Origin: Cyanophora paradoxa
Lineage: Eukaryota; Glaucocystophyceae; Cyanophorales; Cyanophoraceae
NCBI GenBank assembly: GCA_004431415.1
Contig: QPMI01000222.1
Coordinates: forward strand, 1-64,000
Length of the DNA stretch: 64,000 nucleotides
Direction: 5' to 3'
Below the pieces are notes generated by a model, which was given only the letters and a program-made list of their open reading frames with translations, did no database searches and was not told the DNA's origin. This document shows positions 11,901 to 23,190 of this stretch, piece after piece; the stretch's first letter is position 1; every line of letters begins with the position of its first letter. The translations under genes were made by a program, and so were the position numbers.

Positions 11901-13644
11901 CTCGGGGATCCCGGCGTACCCCCCGCCTCGAGCGGCAGCAGCAGCGGGGCCGGCGGCGGCATGTCGGCCTCGCAGCGCGTCGCGGCGGCGCGCGCCCGGG
12001 AGGCCGCTCTCATGCGGGAGCTGGATTCCCTCGTCGGGCCGGGCGGCGGAGCGGGCTCGGGGGCGGGGGGACCGCCCCTGGCCGCTCTCCCGGAGGGACC
12101 CCACGGCCTCGAGATGGAAGAGGAGGAGGGGGCGGCGGGAGGAGAGGAGGAAGGGGGGGAGGGGGGCCCCGCCTCCCCCGCCGCCCGCTGGGGCGGCCCG
12201 CCCCGGCCGTACCCGTACCCCTCCCCGAGCGCCGCCGCCGCCAACCCCGCCGCCGCCGTCCGGCGCTCGAACGGCAGCTCCGTCGCGTCCTCCATCGAGG
12301 TACCCCTCTCCTTCCCTTTCCCGTCTCGCGCTTCTACCCCGTACCCCGGACCGACCGGGGGGTACCGCATTGCAGGCGATGAAGGAGCGCGAGCGGGCGC
12401 TGGGGCGGCAGCTCAAGTCTCTGGGCAAGGGTCGGGGGGATGGCGGGTCGCCCCCCGCCTCCGGCCCCTCCTCCCCCTCCGCCCGGGGGGCCCCCGCCGC
12501 CCCCTTCGCCCCCGTCCCCGCCCCCGTCACCCCCGCCCCCGTCCTCCGCCCCGGCCCCTTCCCCGGCCCCGCCCCCGCCGCCCCGCCAGCCTTCGCTTCC
12601 CCTTACCCCCCGGCCCCGGTGCGCCCGCCGGTCGGTCGCGCCGCCCCCGCCCCCGCGCCCAGCCGACCTCGCGCAGCGTACCCCCCTCAGCATCCCGTCG
12701 CCGTCATGCCGTCCTACTTCGGCCCGCAGCCGGTGTACCCCGGGTGGGCCGCGCCCTCCCCCGTCTCCCGCCCCCCGCGCCCCTTTTCGAGCCCCACCCG
12801 TGCAGCGCCGCGCCGCCGTCGCCGCTGCGAATGGCGAGCCTCGCTGGAAAGGAGTCGAAGCGCGGGGCCAGGAAAGGAAAGGGCCCCGCCCCCGGCCAGG
12901 GCCCCAGAAAGAAGGTGCGCGCCGCGTACCCCCCCGTTTCCTGCCCGGTACCCCGTTCGAGCGCCGGCGCAGAGCCCGGCGCGCGGGGCTGGGGGCCCCG
13001 GTCCGGGGCGGCCCCTCTCGTTCCAGGAGCAGGTCGCCAGTCTCTCCCTCGTCGCCGGACGTGCGTACCCCCCTCATTCTTCCCCCCCCCCCCCCCCTTT
13101 TCTTCTTCCTGACCCGCCTCGCAGCGGGCGGCTTGCAGGTCCTGGATATGCGACAGGCCCCCGGGGGCCAGGCCCCGGCCTCCTTCCCGGCCTACCCGCC
13201 CGGCCCCGCCCCGGGCGGCGCCCCGGGCCCTGCCCCGCGGCCCCCTCCGAACCCGGCGTCCTTCCGCGGCGGGCCGCCGGCGCCGGCGCCGGCGATGCAG
13301 CCGCCCACTACCCTCTCCGTTCCCGCATTCCTCATGGGTGCGTGTACCCCCCTTGGCTGGCCACCCCCCAGCGGGCCGGAGGAGCGTCGCCGTCGCCGTC
13401 GGTCGAATCCGCGCCGCAGGGAACAGCCCGGACTACCTGACTCGGCACGAGCGGCTCATCGTCGACCTTCAGGTACATCTACGTACCCCGACCACGTGCT
13501 GAACGATGTACCCCCCTGACCGTCCGGCCCGCGGCGCAGGCGGCGCGGGTGCGGGAGCAGCAGGAGATGGTGGAGATGCGGCGGAAGATGAACGCCTGGC
13601 TCCAGGCCGCCGGTGTGGCGCCGGTGGCCCCCGGGCGGGGGTAG
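8909..13644 (+). CDS. Kinesin motor protein, KIF12-like
   Basis: ATP-driven microtubule motor, about 1,100 codons after splicing. Exon 1 is 8909-8922 (MDEE); exon 2 9016-9037 gives SSSVAPEK; exon 3 from 9174 gives VRVVVRIRPLNP. Motor motifs in order: FAFGQTGSGKT (P-loop), YLEIYNEQ, VRDLLNPGG, GFHVDAVNF, NKDSNRSH (switch I), DLAGS|ERLKDSK (switch II), GSINKSL, KLTKLLIDSLGG and TLM|VVCCSPS. A short coiled segment follows (LVVNLRHEIEALRREN). After it comes a long Pro/Gly/Ser-rich tail, then NSPDYLTRHERLIVDLQ, a last helix (VREQQEMVEMRRKMNAWL) and the stop at 13644. VRWTRNK followed by GFHV resembles the corresponding KIF12 segment. Four introns use GC donors (9270, 9420, 10091, 10958). It is divergent from the coiled-coil gene. 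Confidence 0.9.
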
Positions 13645-14091
13645 ATATAGGCCTCCAACCTCCCCGCGATGTACCCGCCGTCGCGCTGTCTGAGCCTGTC
13701 TCATGCACCGTCTCTCATGATGATCATGATCACGCACGCCGCTGACGTGACAGTGGCGTCGTTTTGCACCCCACGCGACGGGCAGTATTATTGCCAGTAC
13801 TAGTATAGCGTCGGGCACGCGTGTCGAGCGAACTTACGGAAGCGACGTCGACGGTCGGACGACGGACGATTGATCAAAATCGCGACATCGATATCAACAA
13901 TTATACCGAGTTTATACGCAAGCTTGAATCGCGATTCGGAATTGGACGTCAATGTCTGAATTGCGATTGGTCAAAATTTGGAGCCTCCGTGACATGTAAC
14001 TTGATCAGTCTTGATGTAAGGCCGTATACCCCCTCGGCCAGCGAAGCGACAGGCCCGGCCGTCGCCGTCGAGCTCGTGATCGCTTCGCGTA
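13645..14091. other. Spacer downstream of kinesin; no supported gene
   Basis: The 3' flank of the kinesin gene. It contains a CATGATGATCATGATCACG palindromic cluster at about 13716. A 94-codon open frame (13821-14105) sits in noticeably AT-richer DNA but has no recognisable domain, splice context or codon bias like its neighbours, so I do not call it. Confidence 0.6.
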
Positions 14092-14353
14092 CCGTGTGGC
14101 ACTAAATTACCGCGGCATAAATTACCGCGTTAGAAACTCCGGCCCGAGGGTGGCCAAAATACCGCGGTACCAAATTACCGCGTTTTAAAAAACTCGAGGC
14201 TTGTATGGGGCGGGTATTCGGGGGGGTACTGTATGGGGTGACTTCACAGAAGCGAATTACAGCGGGACCAAATTACCGCGTTTTAACAAATTCTCGACGC
14301 GGTAATTTGGTACCGCGGTAATTAAGTGGGCGCGGTATTATAGTGCCACACGG
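14092..14353. mobile_element. MITE-like element with terminal inverted repeats and TA flanks
   Basis: About 262 bp. The left end CCGTGTGGCACTAAATTACCG is the near-perfect inverse of the right end CGGTATTATAGTGCCACACGG. Both ends abut TA (14090-14091 and 14354-14355), as in TA-target elements such as Tc1/mariner. Inside, AAATTACCGCG occurs several times. GGTACCAAATTACCGCG (from about 14167) is inverse to CGCGGTAATTTGGTACC (from about 14298), forming a nested inverted repeat. There is no coding capacity, so this would be a non-autonomous element. Family assignment is inference from the TA flanks only. Confidence 0.75.
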
Positions 14354-14355
14354 TA

Positions 14356-14739
14356 TTCGAATTCTGTACATGTTTCGTGCGCTGGCGCGCCGCGGCTCGT
14401 CTGTAGTGCTGAAGCGAAGGCTGAAGCGCTGGCAGCGCTGCACGCGTACCAGCTACCGCCGCCTACCGGTAGACTGCGGTAGTATACGTATCTGAGAAGA
14501 AATCTCCAAGTTCTGCAACTGCAAGTTCTGCCGCAGTGCAACTGCAGCAGCTGCCAGCTGCGCATGCGCAGGCTGCAGGCTGCAGCTACCGTAGTACCGC
14601 CTACAGCGCTGCGGCGTCAGCAGCTGAGCGCCAAGTCGCCGCCATCCCGCAGCTGGCAGAATCATCACAAAGTAATTGCTCCCATCTAGCCTAGGCCTAG
14701 GGCGTCACCCCGGCGACTTGCCGGCCAGCCAGCCGCGGG
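14356..14739. other. Spacer with CTGCAG-rich palindromic sequence
   Basis: AT-moderate sequence. Dense CTGCAG/CAGCTG palindromes lie at about 14510-14600, along with GTAGTACCGCC-type repeats. I see no gene in it. It is the probable promoter region of the downstream plus-strand gene. Confidence 0.5.
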
Positions 14740-16609
14740 ATGGGCGGGGCTGCGAGCAACCCCGTCCAAAGGCTTCCAGCCGACGAGGGGCAGGCGCCGC
14801 GGCGGTCGGCGCGATGGGGCGGAAACCTGCGGAAAGCCTTCGGGCTCCCCGACCGGGACGAGTCGGCCTCCCTGCAGTTCGTCGACATGTCGGGAAAGCC
14901 GCGGCGCCTGCGCGTGCGGCGCGGCTTCGACGGCCGCCACCGCGTCGACTCTGGTGCGACCCGAGGCGGCCGGCCCGCCGCAGCGCCGCGCGGCCAACCG
15001 CGCCCCGCGCCCCGCAGGGACGTGGGGCGACTTGCTGGCGACCCTGGCGAGGGACCACGGCGTGAGCTTTGAGGCGATGGCGCGGGCGTGCACGAGTGTC
15101 GAGGCGGCCCGCGCTGTGCTCCTCTCCGGCATCTTCCAGCCGGCGGCCGCGGACGCCATGCCGGACCGGCCGTCGGCGCCGCTGGCCATGCGCCGCCTCC
15201 AGCGTGGGGCGCTCGAGGCGAGGCGGCCGGAGGCCGCGGCGGTGGTTGGGTGCGCCCCGCCCGCCCGGCCCGCGCTAAGCGTGGCGAGCGCGCCTCACCG
15301 CGCGCGCGCCGCGCCGCCGCCGCAGGCCGCCGCCGCCGCAGCCGCAGGAGCCCGCCAAGAAGGTCGAGCGGTTCGCGAGGCTCTCGGTCGCGCTTCCGCA
15401 CGAGCTCTCGGCGCCCTCCACTGCGCCCTCCACGGCGCGCTTCGACCCGGAGGTGGGTCCCGCCCCCCGCCCGCCCGCCCGCCCGCCCGCCCTTGGATCG
15501 TGGCCAAGGCCCCGCAGGCGGACGCCCGGAGGATCGTGGCCAAGTCTCGGACCTCAGTGCCGCTCGCGCCCAAGGCAATCCTGGTCTCGCGCTCGCCGAT
15601 GACCTTCTCCCGCCTCCCCGGCGAGATCGGGCCCGGACCCGGCTCCGAGGGCGGCTCGCCCATGTCCTGGGGCTGGGGCCCCGGCTCCGAGGCGGGGGAG
15701 GCCGGCGGCTCGCTCCGCGCCGGAGATGCCGGCGGCTCGCTCCGCGCCGGCTCGGTGTACGGCGGACGGGGCTCCCAGGTCGGGAGCCCCGCGTCGATCC
15801 TCGCGGCGGCCGGCGGGGTCGGAGGCGGCGGCGGGGTGCCGACGCCGCCGCAGGGGGAGCGCGGGGGCGGCCCGTCGGTGCGGACGCTGCGGCTCGCGGG
15901 ACGCCTCTCTTCGGGCAGCTCGCAGGCAGGCTCGCCCAACTCGGGGGCCGCCTGGGCGGCCGCCGGCGCCGGCGGCGGCGGCGGCTTCGGCGCCCTTGCT
16001 TCGTTCGTCATCGACGACGAGCTGCCCCGCTCGAGCTCCGGCGTCACATCGCCCCAGGGGCCCGCGCCCACCGCCCCCGGCAGCTCGGGGAGCCTCGGCG
16101 GCAGCCTCCGCGTCGCCGCGCCCCCCTCCAACGGGCTGGCCGGGCTCGCGGCCGCCGCGCTGGGGAGCCCCGACGCGGCCGAGGGCGAGGGGGGGTACAG
16201 GAACCGCGCGGCGTCGCTGCGGCTGCCGGCCGTCGCGGGGGGCGCCCTCGCCGCCGTCCGCTCGCTCTCGCACGAGAACATACCCCTGCTGGCGGTCCAG
16301 GCGGGGGAAGGAAGCCCGCGGCTGGTCGACGCCTCCGCCTCCGCCTCGCAACGCTCGATCACCTCCCTTCCGCTCCTCTCGCGGCCCTCGGCGGCACAGG
16401 CGCCGCCCTCTCCCGAGGGGCAGCGCTCCCGCTCAGAGGCCGATCTGGGCGGGCGCCGCCCCGGCTCCCGCTTCGGGGGCCTGGGCCTAGCGAACCTTGT
16501 GCCGGAGTCGCAGGCGGACGGCGGCGCCGCCCCCCCCGCCTCCGCCCCCAGCGCCGGCGGCGGCTTCCTCCTCCCCAAGCTGCCCCCGCAGCCGCGCCTG
16601 AGCTACTAG
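14740..16609 (+). CDS. Unrecognised Ser/Gly-rich protein with short N-terminal globular region
   Basis: Start MGGAASNPVQRLP at 14740. The Gly at position 2 leaves open N-myristoylation (MGxxxS-type), which I infer only from the motif. The first exon ends near VRRGFDGRHRVDS, with a GTGCGA donor. The next exon reads GTWGDLLATLARDHG, then VSFEAMARACTSVEAARAVL and FQPAAADAMPDRPS. Then come VERFARLSVALPHEL and ADARRIVAKSRTS, the latter after a CCCGCAG acceptor. The last exon (from about 15521) is a long low-complexity Gly/Ser/Ala/Pro tail. It contains repeated AGGSLRAG and short conserved-looking patches (SLSHENIPLLAV, SASQRSITSLPLLSR), ending PQPRLSY at 16609. I do not recognise a family. It may be a scaffold-type disordered protein. 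Confidence 0.55.
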
Positions 16610-17934
16610 CTTAACCGCGGCCGTAGTAGCCCGTGCAGACTACTTTCCCGCGCTTGTTTCTCTTCTTTCCAGCCCGGTACTACGGTAGTTTCAACAGTCA
16701 TCACTCGCGATCGCGATCACAGAGATCTTTCATTTCAGTGCCCTTTTCGCATTCTTACAAGTTGCAGCTCCGGCGCGCCATGTCGTATCCATGTCTGCGC
16801 GCTCGTTTCCTGTATCATTAAACTCGTCTTGTATTTGTAGGCAGGCGCCACCCACTGTGGGACAAACTATTTAGCGTATATTTTAGCATCCGCCATATTC
16901 TCGGGCGCTGTTTCGTGTATTGTACTACGGTAGCACATGCATCCCATCCTCCCCGATCCTTCACCGGACTCCGGGACCAGCAGTACTATAGCTAGTTGTG
17001 AGTTTTCTATGAAGCCCGCCATAACAGCCCGTCTTTCTGTTGAATCTATTAAACCCGCCACTGCAGCTGGGCTCTCCAGCGCGTGTGCAGGATCCCGGGG
17101 GCATGCGCATGTGCCGCGATCATGAGCGAGCAAACATGAACAAGGAGCGCGTGATTTCGAAGGTCACTGCGGGCCAGGCGGCCGGCCATGGCCCAGTGGC
17201 TTATAAGCTTGCATGCCGCGGCCGGCGCGAGCTCGCGAATCGCGATCGAGGCAGCAGCGGGCCGCGCCGGCCGGGCGGGGCCGGGACGCCCCTGCAGCTG
17301 ACCCATCCGGATCCCTCCCTCCCTCCCTCCCTCCGCGTCGACATGAACGTCAACGCCCGAGTTCAGCAGCTGAATTCAAATCGTATGTTCGGAAGCAGGG
17401 CGGCAGGGCGCCGCGCGAAGCTTAAGCGGGCTCGCGCGCGCGCGCGGGCCAGGGAGCCCAGGAGGGACGTACGCGTCAGGGCGCCGACGACATGGCCACG
17501 GGTCCATGGCCGGGCCACGGCCACGACCCGAGGACGACGCCGACTGGGCTAGACCGCCCAAGGGGCCGCGCGCCCCCGGGCCCGGCGCTAGCTATAGACC
17601 TCGACCGTCGGACGGATACCGAATTCGAGGCCATAGAGCGTCGCCGGCGCGCCGCGCGCGCGCATACGTCTGCTGTCCCGCCCGTCGTTTAGCAAGGGCG
17701 CCAGTCCCGGGCCCGAGCCCTGGCCGAAAGCTGCAGCGGCCGGCGCCTCCGATTCCGAACGATAAACCCCCGGGCGCGGGCGGCGCGGGCGGCGCGGCGG
17801 GGCGGAGGAGTTGAAACTACATTTAAAACAATTGTGCGAGATGTGGACTGGGCATGATGTGGGAGGAGCGCGGGAGGGTGGAGCGGCGTGCGGGGGGCGG
17901 CCGCGGCCGCGGGAGGCGCCTGAGGGGAGTCTAC
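16610..17934. other. Spacer between convergent genes; no supported gene
   Basis: Contains a (CCCT)n run at about 17310-17335 and GATCGCGATCGCG-type palindromes near 16700. The 17200-17700 stretch is GC-rich with open frames in several phases but no conserved motif. The right edge would include the 3' UTR of the MPC2 gene. Confidence 0.5.
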
Positions 17935-18400
17935 TCACGAGGAGGGCGCATCCTCGGGCTTGTGCGTGGCTTTCCGGTACAGCTGGTAGAGCCCGGTGGC
18001 GCCGACGAACAGGTTGACGGTGAGCAGGTTGTAGTTGACGGGGATGATCTGCGTCGAGTAGCGCGCCCAGATGATGCCGGTGCTCGCCAGAGCGACCTGC
18101 TGCGGCGTCGACACTTTCTCCACAGGCCGGTTCAGGTCCGCCAGGCCGGCGATGACGAGCGCCCACTTCATGGCGGGCGCCCAGAAGAAGATCGTCCTCG
18201 GACCTGCGCGGGCCGCCGCAGCACACGCCGAGTCAGCCGTCGCGAACTGGCCGAAGGGATGGCTCGGGCCCGATGGGGCGCACGCGGCCGCCCGCGCGCG
18301 GCCGGGAACGGACTGGCAGGCGAGCCCGACACATGGCAGGAATCGACTCACCGGCCGGGTGCTCGAGGAACTGCTTCCACTTGCCGCTGATGGCCGCCAT
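17935..18400 (-). CDS. MPC2: Mitochondrial pyruvate carrier subunit 2
   Basis: Imports pyruvate across the mitochondrial inner membrane, normally as a heterodimer with MPC1. Two exons. Exon 1 (18400-18352) encodes MAAISGKWKQFLEHPAG; the intron starts GTGAGT at 18351 and ends GCGCAG. Exon 2 (from 18203) reads PRTIFFWAPAMKWALVIAGLADLNRP. VEKVSTPQQVALASTGIIW, YSTQIIPVNYNLLTVNLFVG and LYQLYRKATH follow. The PxT(I/V)FFWAP(x)KW entry, the (A)LA.TG.IW.RYS..I.P.NYNL..VN core and the length (about 105 aa) are the family signature. Stop TGA at 17935-17937. It is head-to-head with the glycosylase gene, about 118 nt between starts. Confidence 0.92.
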
Positions 18401-18518
18401 CGCTGCTCGGTGCCGCCTTCGCAGGAGTCGCGTACCCCTCAGTTTGCGGCGGCCTTCGTCTCCCAGCGCGAACGAGTCGTCGCGAGGTCGTTCAGCGCGA
18501 GGAGAGCGATCCAGCGGG
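18401..18518. promoter_or_regulatory. Probable bidirectional promoter, MPC2 / DNA glycosylase
   Basis: Only 118 nt separate the MPC2 ATG (18400, minus) from the proposed glycosylase ATG (18519, plus). No clear TATA box is visible. Its promoter role is inferred from the geometry. Confidence 0.4.
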
Positions 18519-20903
18519 ATGGTTGAAGGGTCCGCTCCGTCTCTCCGTCCTGCCGTCCCGCTAGCGCTCGCCGCTGCTCGAGAAGACTGGCTGAATCCGA
18601 TTCGCTCGCAGAAATTCGATGTGCGTGATAAAGCCCCACAGCAACGGCCCCGCCGTGCAGCGCGCGCTGGGCGCCGGCGTCGCGTGCTCCCCGCGTGCCG
18701 CGACGAACGGCGCCCTGGCGCACCGGGGCCGGATAGCGCGTTCATGATTTAATAGAAAGCTGATGGGCATCGCACACGATCGCAGCCACCGGCTGGCGAA
18801 GGCGCACCGCGAGAAGCTCGTCGGGAAGCTTTTCAAGGCGACCTCGCCGAACGGCCGCTTCGCCGAGGGCGCCAGGCAAATCGATGGGAAGGCAAGCGCC
18901 CCGGATTCGCTTTCGGCCCTCGTACGCGCGTGCGGCGTGACGCGCCGGCAGGTGCTGGAGGGCATCGAGCCGCACGGGAAGAATCTGTTCTACTTCTTCC
19001 GCGGGAAGGCCGACGCGAAGCCCGTCGTCGTGCACATCCATTTCGGTGCGCTCGCTTCGCGCCGCGCCTCTGCCGCGCCCCCGTCGCGCCGCCCACGCAC
19101 CCGCCCGTGCACGTAGGCATGTCAGGCCGCTTCGTGGTGCCTCCAAGATCTGACCAAGCTAAGGGGATAAGCGGCCGCCGCCTGAACGCGTCAGCGCAGG
19201 TGAACGCGCCGCCGGGGCCAGAGGTAAAGCCGACGACGCGGCTGCGGCTCGAAGGCGCAGACGTCGTCGCCGACCTCTCCGCAATGACCTGCCAGCACGG
19301 CGGGCCCGGTGCGCCCGTACCCCCCTGCCCCCCTCCCGCCAAGAGATCGCGCGCATGTACCCCCGCCGAGGTCGGTCACTCGCCCCTCCAGAGTTCTACG
19401 AGGAGCAGCGGAGGAGGCTGGGGCCCGACCCCCTTCGCGACGACGGTACCTCCCTAGAAGGCGCCGGCCTCGCCGTACCCCCCTCACGGGTACCGGCGCG
19501 TCGCAGCGGACAAGGAGCTTCTTTGGGACCGCATGCGCTCCGCCCGGGGCGCCCCCGTCGGGAAGGCCCGTACCCGCCCCCCTCCACTTCCCCCCCGCTC
19601 ATTCCTGAGTCGCGTACCCCCAGGTCATTATGGATCAGTCATGCGTGGCGGGTATCGGAAACATCTACCGCGCAGAGATCCTGCTCGTCGCCGGTTCGCG
19701 TACCCCCCCCCCCCAACCCCTCGCTCCTTTTGACTTTTGCTCCCAGGGGTACATCCGGACCAGAAGGCTACTACTGTACCCCGGGAAGCCTTTGAGCGAA
19801 TCTGGGACGCCTCCTGCCGCCTCCTCCGGGTACGCGATTCCCGTCCTATCCTCCCTCTCCCCCTCCCCCTCCAAGCCTTCGACCTCATACCTTCCTCCCC
19901 CGGGCAGCTCGGCGTCATCGCGGGGTACGTATTCGAATCGATTTGCTTCTTTTGCCTGTTCTTACCCTGATCCCGCCCCGCCCCGCCCCGCCCCGCCCCG
20001 CCCCGCCCCGCCCCGCCCTCGCTCTGACCCCCTCAGGGCCATTATCACTCGGTGCGGGGCCCCCCCTCCCCCGCCCCCCCCACCTCCTACCGCCCCAGCC
20101 AACCGTCCGGCAGGGACCCCCGCGAGCTGGGAAAGACGTTGCGCCAGGTTCGCCCGGGCCGGGTTCGGCGCTGGCCGCAGAGCGCTAGCGAGCGAGCTGA
20201 CAAGCGCAGCTGCGGGGCCCCGAGCGGCGCTACGTGTACAACCACGCCGCCTGCGGCCGCTGCGGGGGACCCGTGCGCCCTTTGAGAAGAGAATGCGTAC
20301 CCGTCTTTCTCGCCCGGCGTGAACCCTCGCCCCGCCTTCCGGCAGGTGACGACGTGGCCGATCGCGGGGCGCACGGCCTACGCCTGCGCCCGCTGCCAGG
20401 TGCGTCGAGCTGCGTGTACCCGTCCCAGAACGATTTGATCTGATCCCTCCCTTCCCGCGCAGCCGCTGGACCCGGCGGAGGCGGCGGGGACGGCCAAGAA
20501 GGCCGCCGCGCACGCCCCGCGGGCCCGCGGGCGACGGCAGTCGAAGAAGGAGGGGAAGGAGGCCGGCGGGGAGGGGGAGGGGGATGAGGCCGATTCGGAG
20601 GCGAGCCCCGCCCCTTCTCCTCCGCCGCCGCCGCCGCCAGCGCCTCCGGAGCTAGACTACCCCGGCCTAGGCCCCGGCCTAGAGGGCTTGCACCCCCTCC
20701 TCTCATCCCCTCCGCTCCCGCTAGCGTCTGAGCGCCTCTCATCGGGGGCCGCCGCCGCCGCCGCCGCCGCCGCCAAGCTAGAGTACCCCGGCCTAGTTCT
20801 AGGCCCGGGTGGCCTGGGACCTCCCGGGTACCCCCAGCGCCTCCGGTCGGCCCGGCCCGGGGCTAGAGTGGCCCCGCCCCCTTCGCTCCTGCGAACCTCT
20901 TAG
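18519..20903 (+). CDS. Fpg/Nei-family DNA glycosylase/AP lyase (endonuclease VIII-like)
   Basis: Base-excision repair enzyme for oxidised bases. Proposed exon 1 (18519-18538) is MVEGSAP, joined to exon 2 at 18786 (HRLAKAHREKLVGK). This aligns residue-for-residue with MPEGPEVRRLARAL-type starts but puts Val at position 2, as in NEIL3. A later in-frame ATG at 18763 would lack the catalytic start. Exon 2 ends HIHFG and exon 3 (from 19117) starts MSGRFVV. Then GPEFYEEQRRRLGPDPLRDD. A GC-AG intron (19566-19623) joins PVGK to VIMDQSCVAGIGNIYRAEIL, the family's signature. VHPDQKATTVPREAF follows. The C-terminal zinc finger uses CGRC...GRTAYACARCQ. A Lys/Glu/Pro-rich tail with NLS-like clusters (RARGRRQSKK) follows, and the first in-frame stop is at 20903; the gene may instead splice on to the exons at 21-23 kb. 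Confidence 0.85.
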
Positions 20904-20910
20904 CGCCTCT

Positions 20911-20944
<34 letters not shown>

Positions 20945-21002
20945 TCCTCCTCCTCCTCCGGGCCCGGGGTCCGGGCCCTTGGGGCTGGCTCTGACGGGCG
21001 GG

Positions 21003-23190
21003 GCGGGCGGGGCGGGCAGGGCGGGTCCGGGGGCGAAGAGGAGGGCCCCTTCGGGGGGCGGGAGGGGGACCCCGACGCGCGCGCCGCCGCCGAGGGCCTC
21101 TTCATCCGGTGCGCCCCCGGCCCGGCCCCGGCCCCCGCGGAATCCATAGATTCCCCATATAATCCTAGCTCGGGCCTCCATAGATGCACTCTAGAGACGC
21201 AGCGGCCCCGGCCCCGGCCCCGGCCCCGGCCCCGCCCCGCCCCGCCCCGCCCCGCCCGGCTTTGGAATCCATTAACTCCCTGGCGTCTCTTCGCATCCTC
21301 CGCTTTCTCCCGGCCCCTCTCTAGATCGGCGCCCCGGCCTCCATAGACTCTAAGAGGCGCGGCGCCATCGCCGTCGCCTACGCCGGCGCCTGTCCTGTTC
21401 TGTTCTGACCGGCTCCATAGATTTCCATAGATTTCAGAGGCCCCTAGCCTGCGCCCTGTTCTGTCCTGTTCTGTTCTGTTCTGACCGGGGCGGCAGGGCG
21501 GGGCTCGAGGTGCACGCGGACGCCAACACGGGCGACGGCCGCCCCTTCGAGGCGCGGAGCCTCCCCGACATCCCCAGGCTCGATGGGGAGGAGGCGGAGA
21601 AGCTGAAGAAGGAGGAGGAGGAGGTGAGCGCTGCCGTGTGGCGGGCTAGGCGGGTTCGTGTGTTTGGGCCGGTCTGGGCTGAAGCACTGGCCGGGGGGTG
21701 GGGCGGCAGGAGGCGGGGGAGCCGACCACGCCGCGGGCGGCGGGGCGGGCGGCCCCCGGGGCGGAGGCGGCTGCCGCGGCGGCCCCGCCGCGCACGCGCG
21801 CCCGGGCGCGGCGCGCCGGCGCCGGCAATGCGGCGTCCCCAGAGGAGGAGGGCCGCCGGCGACGGGTCAAGGAGGAGGAGGAGGAGGAGAAGGAGGAGGA
21901 GAAGGAGGAGGAGGGCGGGAAACCGGTCGCGAGGGGCCGCGGGGGCGCAGGAGGCGCTTCCAAGCGGCGGGCGCGGGCGAAGGGCGTGGAGGACGACCGC
22001 GAGGCGGGGGAGGGGGAGGCGGGGGAGAATTCGAAGAGGCCCAGGACCAGGATTCAAGGAAAAAGCAGATCATGAAGCTGAAGGATTTATTAAATCAAGC
22101 TATAAGTCAGGATTAACAGGACGTCGGCCAAGGGCCGCGGGGCCGGGGCCGGGGGAGGCTGCAGCTGGGCGGCCGAGATTTTAGGTGAAAGGGCAGTGGA
22201 GAGCACTAGGCGTGCCCGCGGAGGCGGGCGGTGTCCCCTCTAGCCGTCCCGGAGATCGCGCAGCGCGCGAACACGGACCGTGGCCTGGTCGGTTCCCCGA
22301 CCAAGGGCCGCGGGGCCGGGGCCGGGGGAGGCTGCGGCTGGGCGGCCGAGATTTTAGGTGAAAGGGCAGTGGAGAGCACTAGGCGTGCCCGCGGAGGCGG
22401 GCGGTGTCCCCTCTAGCCGTCCCGGAGATCGCGCAGCGCGCGAACACGGACCGTGGCCTGGTCGGTTCCCCGACCAAGGGCCGTCGACCAAGGGCCGGGG
22501 GAGGCTGCGGCTGGGCGGCGGGCGACGGCGACGGCGGCTCCCACTGCGCCGACGGCGGCCCCGCGGTGCGCCCCTTCGGGCCTGGGCTTCCGAATTGAAA
22601 GAGAACGCGAGGAGCAAGAGCTTTATAATTAGGAGATCTAAATTAAATGAGATCTAAATTAAAGAAGATCTCTGTAAAGGCTTTAGGAGGAGCAAGAGCT
22701 TTAAATCTAAATTAAAGGAGATCTCTGTGAAGGCTAATGATCAGCCACTGACAGCCCATATTGAGAGAGAAAGCGAGGAATTCGAAGAGGAGACCTAGAT
22801 CTAAAGGCGATTTGAAGGCTCATGATCGGACCATGATCGGCCGCGGTGCGCCCCTTCGGGCCTGGGCTTCCGAATTGAAAGAGAACGCGAGGAGCAAAGA
22901 GACCTGGATCTAGAGGCGATCTCTTTGAAAGGCTTACGATCAGCCACTGACATGTACAGATCTAGAGTTTGAAAGAGAAAGAGGCGAAGAAGATACCTAG
23001 CTATAGATGTAAAGGCTCATGGTCAGCGTCTCATGATCGGATCATGATCGGCCCCTGATCATGACTCAATAATTTGGGCGCGCGCGTTCGAATTCGTGCG
23101 CAGGCCCAGGCCCGCTTCCGGGCGCTGCTGGAGGAGGAGGGGAAGGAGGCCGCCATCCTCGGCCTCCTCGCGCCCCGCCCCCGCCCCTGA
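21003..23190 (+). CDS. Charged low-complexity exons, possible 3' part of the glycosylase gene
   Basis: Exon-like open stretches in the same direction. One reads GREGDPDARAAAEGLFIR (to about 21108). Another reads EVHADANTGDGRPFEARSLP, then LDGEEAEKLKKEEEE (21504-21623, donor GTGAGC). A third has EEEGRRRRVKEEEEEEKEEE, then GGASKRRARAKG, and ends KRPRTRIQGKSRS at 22075. The last reads AQARFRALLEEEGKEAAILG and ends LLAPRPRP at 23190. They could be the disordered, NLS-bearing C-terminus of the glycosylase or belong to a separate gene. The introns are rich in CCATAGATT and CTGTTCTGTTCTGACC micro-repeats. Linkage to the upstream gene is inference. Confidence 0.35.
22128..22482. repeat. Tandem repeat, 173-bp period, two full units plus a partial third
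   Basis: Units start CCAAGGGCCGCGG at 22128 and 22301; a shortened third starts at about 22474. Copies are almost identical (one A/G difference seen near the start). The spacer therefore grew by recent tandem duplication. Confidence 0.9.
22559..22897. repeat. Dispersed direct repeat, ~55 bp, two copies
   Basis: The block from GCGGTGCGCCCCTTCGGGCC to AACGCGAGGAGCA occurs at about 22562-22613 and again at about 22846-22896. The sequence between is AT-rich and full of AGATCTAAATTAAA-type motifs. Confidence 0.85.

Noticed and set aside
13821-14105. 94-codon open frame before the MITE
   Set aside because: AT-richer composition, no domain, and it overlaps the MITE end. Probably chance.
18763-18785. 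Glycosylase start at 18763 (MGIAHDRSHRLA)
   Set aside because: It would lack the catalytic N-terminal residues and has one extra residue relative to the family. The spliced MVEG start fits length and motif better.
22128-22482. 173-bp tandem repeats as centromeric satellite
   Set aside because: Only two full units are present, embedded between genes. A local duplication is the simpler reading.
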